From Lachnospiraceae bacterium (GTDB lineage: Bacteria; Bacillota; Clostridia; Lachnospirales; Lachnospiraceae), in the NCBI GenBank assembly GCA_017964745.1, contig JAGCRJ010000314.1, positions 1 to 11,401 on the forward strand: DNA of 11,401 bases, given 5' to 3'. This document shows positions 7,014-11,401 of this stretch, in pieces (the first letter of the stretch is position 1; every line of letters begins with the position of its first letter). The notes under the pieces are model-generated. The model searched no databases. It was not told the origin of the DNA and saw only the letters and a list, made by a program, of their open reading frames with translations. Both the position numbers and the translations under genes were made by a program.

Positions 7014-7051
7014 TGCAGTGAGCTCAAAAATATCCATGGAGGTTGCTACTA

Positions 7052-7855
7052 ATGCTTAAAATAGGAGAATTTTCAAAGTTATCCAGAGTAAGCATCAGGA
7101 TGCTCAGACACTACGACGATATCGGACTCCTGAAACCCGCGGAGATCGATGACTTCACAGGATATCGTTATTATCGTGAGGATCAGCTGTTTACCGCAGG
7201 AAGGATCGCATCGCTCAAGGACATGGGGTTTCCTTTGGCGGATATCATCAAGATCCTTGATTCGTATGATGATAAGGAGAAGATGGATGCATTCCTTTCC
7301 GAAAGGCAGAAGGAACTGGCTAAGCTTTCCGAAGAGACTGAGTACAAACTGATGCTTCTGGATTCGGCCCGAAAGAGGCTGAGGAAGGAGCAGAATATGA
7401 GTTTTGATGTTACGGTTAAGACAATACCCGAAAGATATGCGGCTACGGTTCAGATGACTGTTCCCCATTACGAGGACGAGGGAATGCTTTGGGGAGTCAT
7501 GATGGGTGAGTGCAAGAACCTGATCCCTGACGATCCGTGTCTTGCGGCTGCGGAATTCCTTGATGACGAATTCAAGGAGGAGAATGTAGAGATAGTCGCA
7601 TGGATGACCGTAAAAGGAAAGTACAGCGATACGGAGCATGTTAAGTTTAAGACACTCCCTGCCGTAAAGGTTGCAAGCTGCATCATCAAAGGCAGTTACG
7701 ATCAGATGGGTGAAGCTTATGCAACGGTGGTTTCCTGGGTCAAGGAAAACGGCTACAAGCTGAACGGACACATGTTCAACATCTACCATGTGAGTCCGGC
7801 ACAGACGCAGAATCCGGATGAGTACGTAACGGAAGCCTGCTTCCCCGTAGAATAA
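7052..7855 (+). CDS. MerR-family transcriptional regulator with GyrI-like effector domain
   Basis: Start chosen at ATG 7052 (267 residues) with GGAGG at 7038-7042; an in-frame TTG at 7043 abuts that site and is too close. Residues 1-70 form the winged-helix MerR domain (LKIGEFSKLSRVSIRMLRHYDDIGLLKP, then FTGYRYYREDQL). Residues about 75-113 form the dimerisation coiled coil (SERQKELAKLSEETEYKLML). Residues about 117-267 match a GyrI-like/AraC-effector-binding domain, ending in the typical DEYVTEACFPVE. This is the BmrR/TipA-like architecture, in which a hydrophobic or cationic small molecule binds the C-terminal domain and untwists a 19-bp-spacer promoter. Such a promoter lies just upstream (6983-7013), implying autoregulation. 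The downstream hydrolase and fusion-protein genes are possible further targets. The ligand is unknown. Confidence 0.9.
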   Translation: MLKIGEFSKLSRVSIRMLRHYDDIGLLKPAEIDDFTGYRYYREDQLFTAGRIASLKDMGFPLADIIKILDSYDDKEKMDAFLSERQKELAKLSEETEYKLMLLDSARKRLRKEQNMSFDVTVKTIPERYAATVQMTVPHYEDEGMLWGVMMGECKNLIPDDPCLAAAEFLDDEFKEENVEIVAWMTVKGKYSDTEHVKFKTLPAVKVASCIIKGSYDQMGEAYATVVSWVKENGYKLNGHMFNIYHVSPAQTQNPDEYVTEACFPVE

Positions 7856-7864
7856 ATAAAAAAG

Positions 7865-7899
7865 TAAGGCCAAGGGGTATTTATAGCTCCTTGGCCTTA
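7865..7899. terminator. Strong hairpin after the MerR gene; orientation as terminator ambiguous
   Basis: TAAGGCCAAGG (7865-7875) pairs perfectly with CCTTGGCCTTA (7889-7899), 11 bp, with one further G-C pair possible beyond a G-U wobble. On the + strand it is followed by GTATATAATTG, not a T-run. On the - strand the hairpin is followed by a T-rich tract (complement of the A-rich 7853-7864), so the canonical rho-independent geometry is only on the - strand, where no gene is called. It may act as a weak + strand terminator or as a transcript-stabilising 3' end for the MerR mRNA. Confidence 0.55.
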
Positions 7900-7908
7900 G
7901 TATATAAT
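7880..7908 (+). promoter_or_regulatory. Candidate sigma-A promoter for the serine hydrolase gene
   Basis: TTTATA (7880-7885, four of six matches to TTGACA) and a perfect TATAAT (7903-7908) are 17 bp apart. The -35 lies in the loop of the hairpin at 7865-7899, and the -10 begins three bases after the hairpin ends. Predicted transcription would start near 7915, giving a leader of about 30 nt before ATG 7945. Element matches are seen directly; activity is inferred. Confidence 0.5.
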
Positions 7909-7944
7909 TGAATCTGTCTGAAGTGCAGATCGTGGAGATTATCA

Positions 7945-8814
7945 ATGAATTTTGATGCCTTTGTAAATGATATACGGACTAACGGATGGAATGTATTCGG
8001 TGCGGAGGTGTATGAGGACGGAAAACTTACCTGCTCGTACGGAGATACCAATGATAACGTTCACGAGATCTACTCCGCTACAAAAGCGGTTCTTTCCGTT
8101 ACCGTAGATATAGCAAAAGAAGATGTTGATTTCGATATCGATAAGCCTGTAACGTATTATCTTCCCAAGGGCAGGCTCGATGCTCTGCCGGAAGAACAGA
8201 GAAGAACCTTTGACAGGTTAAGCGTTCGCAGGTTTCTTACGATGTCGGTCGGTGATCTTCCATTCCGTGCGGAAGGGAACAGCTTTCTTGATTTTGCACT
8301 GGGCGTAAGGATCACGGATCCCGATGCGCATGTATTTAATTACAGTAACATCAGCGCATATCTGGTGGGAGTTGCGCTTGCCGAAGCGCTGGGAACGGAT
8401 CTGGGAAAGTATATAGAGGAGAAGCTTTTTGTACCTCTCAGGATAGATAAGTTCGAATATGACAGATGCCCCGAAGGATATTTCTACGGTGCATCCGGCA
8501 TGAAGCTCACCGTGAACGAACTGAGCAGGGTCGGTATGCTGCTATACAATAAGGGTATCTTTGAGGGAAAGAGGATCCTGTCGGAAAAGTATGTCGAAGA
8601 AGCGACATCCATACAGCAGATGAACCGCGAAGGCGGATACGGATACTTTCTGTGGAAATACCGTGACGGCTTCAGCATCAACGGAAAATGGAAACAGAAG
8701 TGCTACATACTCCCCGAAAGAAAGCTTATCGTCACATATCTGTCGCACATAGAAGATGATTCGCACGATCTTCTTGACAGTATGGAAAAGAACATACTTG
8801 GTGTAACCGGTTAA
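7945..8814 (+). CDS. Serine hydrolase of the beta-lactamase/PBP-like fold, cytosolic
   Basis: A 289-residue protein starting at ATG 7945 with GGAGA at 7934-7938. The beta-lactamase-superfamily motifs are visible: SATK with nucleophile Ser44 and Lys47, YSN with Tyr133 and Asn135, and a C-terminal strand region INGKWKQKCYILPERKLIV in the place of the usual KTG/HxG box. This order and spacing fit class C-like esterase/peptidase relatives (family S12, PF00144). There is no signal peptide or membrane helix: the protein begins MNFDAFVNDI, only 43 residues before the nucleophile. It is therefore probably a cytosolic esterase, amidase or peptidase, not a beta-lactamase protecting the wall. It follows the MerR regulator but appears to have its own promoter; the DinB-DUF3795 gene begins 26 bp after its stop. 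Substrate unknown. Confidence 0.85.
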   Translation: MNFDAFVNDIRTNGWNVFGAEVYEDGKLTCSYGDTNDNVHEIYSATKAVLSVTVDIAKEDVDFDIDKPVTYYLPKGRLDALPEEQRRTFDRLSVRRFLTMSVGDLPFRAEGNSFLDFALGVRITDPDAHVFNYSNISAYLVGVALAEALGTDLGKYIEEKLFVPLRIDKFEYDRCPEGYFYGASGMKLTVNELSRVGMLLYNKGIFEGKRILSEKYVEEATSIQQMNREGGYGYFLWKYRDGFSINGKWKQKCYILPERKLIVTYLSHIEDDSHDLLDSMEKNILGVTG

Positions 8815-8840
8815 AATGCAATTGCGAAAGACAGGATATT

Positions 8841-9899
8841 ATGAACAAAGAATGGTCGGAAAAGAATAAAAAGATGCAGACGCTGATTGGAAAAGAAGCA
8901 GGCTTTTCCGAAGGGATTGATGTGCTTTTGGAGCTGAGGGATGATCTGTTCAAGCAGATAACATACATTGTGGATTCTTATCCTGCGGATGCATATTATC
9001 AGATGCCATTTGCGGGAGCCGACGGTTATCACAGCAAGACCCTTATCTATTCGATGTGGCATATTTTCAGGATAGAAGATATCGTGGCCCATACACTTAT
9101 CAGGGGCGATGAGCAGGTTTTCTTTTCCGGGAAATGGCAAAAGAAAACAAAGAGTCCCATCATTACTACAGGAAATGAACTGCAGGGTACAGAGATCGCA
9201 GAGTTTTCGAAAAAGCTTGATGTGAAGGCCGTGTATGAATACTGCAAGGCTGTAACAGAATCGTCGAACGAGCTGCTTCGAAGCCTTTCATATAAGGATC
9301 TGAAGCGTAAGTTTAATGAAGATGACAGAAAACGAGTGATCGAGAGTAAGTCCGTGAGTGAGGATGAGAGTGCGTTCTGGCTGGTGGATTACTGGTGCGG
9401 AAAGGATATCCGCGGACTTATCAAGATGCCTTTTTCCAGACACTGGATCATGCATATCGAGGCAATGTGCAGGATCAAAGACAAATTGTGCGCTCAGGCA
9501 AGGAAGGGTGTGGACCCGATAGCTCGCTGTGGCCTGTCCTGTGATCATTGCTTTTCAAAAGATTGGTGCGGAGGCTGCAGAACTGCTTACAATACCTGCT
9601 CATATGCGATCTGTCATCCGGACAAAGTCTGTCCCAATGCTTCATGCTGCATTGAAAAGGGAATCGACGGATGCTACGAGTGCGATGAACTGGAAAAATG
9701 TGATCACGGCTTCTATGCTCTCGGAAAAGAAGTGGCTGCCATAAAGGCTCTTGCTTTATTTATCCGTAAGTACGGAAAAACGGAGCTTATGAAAACTCTC
9801 GACAAGCTCCACCGTGAATATGAATTTGAGAAGGTTCAGGAGATTCTCGGTTACGATATGAAAAAGGGACTTAAGATCCTGGAGGATAAACGTTCCTGA
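8841..9899 (+). CDS. DinB-like domain fused to Cys-rich DUF3795 domain
   Basis: A 352-residue two-domain protein with a modest site (AGGA, 8833-8836) before ATG 8841. Residues about 20-215 are helical and carry a DinB-like metal triad: His74 in LIYSMWHIFRIED, and His201 and His205 in SRHWIMHIEAM. DinB/YfiT proteins are four-helix bundles that bind a divalent metal and include thiol-dependent transferases. Residues about 226-352 match DUF3795, with thirteen cysteines between 230 and 287 (CGLSCDHC at 230-237, CGGC at 243-246, and CC at 269-270 among them), probably binding zinc or a cluster. A helical tail of about 60 residues follows. The gene is 26 bp downstream of the serine hydrolase, probably in the same transcript. 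The domain assignments come from motif recognition; the function is not known. Confidence 0.75.
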   Translation: MNKEWSEKNKKMQTLIGKEAGFSEGIDVLLELRDDLFKQITYIVDSYPADAYYQMPFAGADGYHSKTLIYSMWHIFRIEDIVAHTLIRGDEQVFFSGKWQKKTKSPIITTGNELQGTEIAEFSKKLDVKAVYEYCKAVTESSNELLRSLSYKDLKRKFNEDDRKRVIESKSVSEDESAFWLVDYWCGKDIRGLIKMPFSRHWIMHIEAMCRIKDKLCAQARKGVDPIARCGLSCDHCFSKDWCGGCRTAYNTCSYAICHPDKVCPNASCCIEKGIDGCYECDELEKCDHGFYALGKEVAAIKALALFIRKYGKTELMKTLDKLHREYEFEKVQEILGYDMKKGLKILEDKRS

Positions 9900-9939
9900 G
9901 GATGATTGTTCCAAAGTGTTTTTGAGGAGGGGACCTATC

Positions 9940-10953
9940 GTGAAATTTCAGGGTGTAAAGAGATTCAGGGTTTCAAGAAATAAACTGATGATATCATTGC
10001 TTTTGTTTGCATCCGGTTTTATCGGCACTCTGTTTCTGACAAATCCGATCTTTGATCTGGAAAATAATCCGTTGCCCTGTGTGATCACAGCAGGAATAGC
10101 GGCAGTGGTTCTTGCGGTTCTCGGCGGTATATTGGTCAAGGAATACTACATGCAGATTTCCGAAGACTATTTTGAACTCATAAAGGGAAAGAAAGAAACA
10201 AGGTATTCATATTCCGACTTTGCCGGTTCAAACGTTACCAGGCATTACATGAACGGAATATATACCGGAACAACCCGTGAGATAAGTATCAGGGAAGCAA
10301 ACGGCAAGACAACAAAGATCAATGCAAATAATCTTTCAAAGTCTGATTTTGCCGAGCTTGTTACATATCTGGGAAAGGCCGGCTATACGAAGTCACATGA
10401 CATCGAAGCTACCGCAGAGTATTTCAATGAAGGATATGAATTCCGCATCCCGAATGAGAAGATAATCAAGGCAAATAAGGGCAAACTGGTCAAGTGGACG
10501 GTTATCAGCATATTGCTTTTGGTAGTGTTCTTCGGAATGCTGATTTGTTTCCTGGTTGCAGATTATGATTCCGCAGGATTTTTTACCATTATGATCTTTG
10601 CCGGAATTGCCGGAGTGATGGATCTGTTTATGGAAGTTATTCCCGCATGGCTCACATATCGTAAGGTGAAAAATCTTCCTAACCGTATTTATGTTGACAG
10701 ATATACACTCAGCATCGGAGATATGACACTTAATGCGGACAGTATTCTTAATATTCTGATGGTCCCTGCCGACTACACCATCATGACCAGGGATATGACC
10801 GTCATCACGAAGGATAATAAGAAATATAAATTCTGTTTCGGAAAGAAAGATGTTAAGAATAAGCTCACATATTCCGATTACGATAAGCTTGCGGGAACGC
10901 TGGAAATCTGGTGCATTGTCAACTACGTAAACTTCATGAAGATCCTTGGTTAA
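9940..10953 (+). CDS. Unrecognised membrane protein, apparent tandem (2 helices + beta-rich domain) duplication
   Basis: I do not recognise a named family. The start chosen is GTG 9940 (337 residues) because GGAGG at 9926-9930 lies nine bases upstream; an in-frame GTG at 9916 precedes the ribosome binding site. Layout: helices at about 16-34 and 47-66, a soluble segment at about 68-180, helices at about 186-207 and 215-238, and a soluble segment at about 245-337. Both soluble segments begin with a short strand pair (MQISEDYFELIKGKKE; IYVDRYTLSIGDM), contain alternating strands and end in a helix introduced by SDFAEL or SDYDKL. This recalls bacterial PH-like domains, which often follow paired helices. 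Both soluble parts probably face the cytoplasm. It stands between the fusion gene (40 bp upstream) and a terminator, and nothing in the context fixes a role. Confidence 0.7.
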   Translation: MKFQGVKRFRVSRNKLMISLLLFASGFIGTLFLTNPIFDLENNPLPCVITAGIAAVVLAVLGGILVKEYYMQISEDYFELIKGKKETRYSYSDFAGSNVTRHYMNGIYTGTTREISIREANGKTTKINANNLSKSDFAELVTYLGKAGYTKSHDIEATAEYFNEGYEFRIPNEKIIKANKGKLVKWTVISILLLVVFFGMLICFLVADYDSAGFFTIMIFAGIAGVMDLFMEVIPAWLTYRKVKNLPNRIYVDRYTLSIGDMTLNADSILNILMVPADYTIMTRDMTVITKDNKKYKFCFGKKDVKNKLTYSDYDKLAGTLEIWCIVNYVNFMKILG

Positions 10954-10967
10954 CAGTATTATCGGAA

Positions 10968-11006
10968 GCGGTGCGGATCCGAACAATCTGCACCGCATTT
11001 TTGTTT
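10968..11006 (+). terminator. Rho-independent terminator after the membrane-protein gene
   Basis: GCGGTGCGGA (10968-10977) pairs with TCTGCACCGC (10987-10996), ten pairs including one G-U, around a nine-base loop. It is followed by ATTTTTGTTT. This is canonical geometry on the + strand, 14 bp after the TAA at 10951. It separates the membrane-protein gene from the ABC-F gene and could alternatively act as an attenuator for the latter. Confidence 0.85.
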
Positions 11007-11054
11007 CATGCGTTAAGCTTGAGAGGACTGTTACACATAACGGAGGTGATGAAC

Positions 11055-11401
11055 TTGGCACAGATACAGGTAACGGATCTGACCTTCGCATATGAGGGTA
11101 GTGCCGATGATGTTCTCGAAAATGTCACATTCAATATAGATACGGATTGGAAACTTGGACTTATCGGAAGGAACGGCAAAGGCAAGACGACCCTGCTGAA
11201 TCTTTTTATGGGAAGATATGAGTACCGGGGAAGCATCAAAGCGGGAACTCATTTTGATTATTTTCCCTACCGGGTATCCGAAGAGGATATGAAACAAAAT
11301 GCCGCGGATCTGTTTGAAAAGTGGAAACCCGGAATTGAAAACTGGCAGGTGCTTATACAGATGAACGAGCTTGAGATGGATCCCGAATGCCTTTACAGGC
11401 C
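11055..11401 (+). CDS. ABC-F family ATPase, Lsa/Vga-like, N-terminal part (3' end outside window)
   Basis: Open to the right edge; 115 complete codons are visible. TTG 11055 is preferred as the start because GGAGG (11042-11046) lies eight bases upstream, whereas ATG 11049 in the same frame is only two bases from it. The sequence runs MAQIQVTDLTFAYEG, then WKLGLIGRNGKGKTTLLNL with Walker A at 38-46, then YEYRGSIKAGTHFDYFPY. This closely resembles the N-terminus of Lsa/Vga-type ABC-F proteins (compare KLGLIGRNGRGKTTLL in LsaA, from memory). ABC-F proteins have two ATPase domains and no membrane part; they bind the ribosomal E-site, and the Lsa/Vga group displaces lincosamide, streptogramin A and pleuromutilin antibiotics. 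Whether this member confers resistance cannot be told without the interdomain linker, which lies outside the window. Confidence 0.85.
   Translation, partial: MAQIQVTDLTFAYEGSADDVLENVTFNIDTDWKLGLIGRNGKGKTTLLNLFMGRYEYRGSIKAGTHFDYFPYRVSEEDMKQNAADLFEKWKPGIENWQVLIQMNELEMDPECLYR

Noticed and set aside
7079..7945. 288-codon open frame on the - strand opposite the MerR gene.
   Set aside because: Antisense shadow of a well-supported MerR/GyrI protein; it has no domain and no convincing ribosome site.
9916..9939. Longer membrane protein starting at GTG 9916.
   Set aside because: The extension translates through the GGAGG ribosome site that correctly serves GTG 9940.
10393..11091. 232-codon open frame on the - strand spanning the terminator and ABC-F start.
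   Set aside because: It crosses the terminator hairpin and overlaps two + strand genes, with no recognisable domain.
1..11401. CRISPR arrays, tRNA/rRNA genes, insertion sequences, phage genes.
   Set aside because: I saw no regularly spaced direct repeats, no cloverleaf-like segment, no transposase or integrase motifs and no phage structural genes by eye; a covariance-model search could still find a small RNA.

Overview
The window looks like chromosomal DNA of a Gram-positive Firmicute, most likely a Lachnospiraceae/Clostridia relative. The reasons are moderate GC, strong GGAGG-type ribosome binding sites, occasional TTG/GTG starts, and protein families typical of that group (BceB/MacB-like FtsX permeases, NarL-type two-component pairs, an Lsa-type ABC-F protein, DUF3795). 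This assignment is inference; no rRNA or other phylogenetic marker is present. All eleven complete genes and both partial edge genes lie on the + strand.

Region A (1-5466) reads as one dense block: C-terminal end of an FtsX-type permease, its ATPase, a second FtsX-type permease overlapping the ATPase by 4 bp, a membrane-anchored S41 (tricorn-like) peptidase, a multi-pass sensor kinase of the NarL/DesK class and a LuxR-type response regulator. It is plausibly an envelope-stress, peptide-sensing or peptide-export module with its own two-component control. The peptidase between transporter and sensor is the unusual part. A 27-bp REP-like palindrome sits in the kinase-regulator gap, and the kinase start seems to depend on a hairpin that brings a distant Shine-Dalgarno close to the ATG.

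Region B (5467-6961) holds a GNAT N-acetyltransferase and a nucleoside phosphorylase 24 bp apart, behind a perfect TATAAT box.

Region C (6962-9899) holds a MerR-family regulator with a GyrI-like ligand domain, preceded by a textbook MerR promoter (19-bp spacer with a central palindrome). A long hairpin follows, with the candidate -35 of the next promoter in its loop. Then come a cytosolic serine hydrolase of the beta-lactamase/PBP-like fold and an unusual fusion of a DinB-like helical bundle to a cysteine-rich DUF3795 domain. The content suggests small-molecule sensing and modification.

Region D (9900-11401) holds an unrecognised four-helix membrane protein that seems to be an internal duplication (two helices plus a beta-rich domain, twice), a strong rho-independent terminator, and the first 115 codons of an Lsa/Vga-like ABC-F ATPase, a family that includes ribosome-protecting antibiotic resistance proteins. 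No RNA genes, insertion sequences or CRISPR arrays are seen, and no gene-free stretch exceeds 300 bp.
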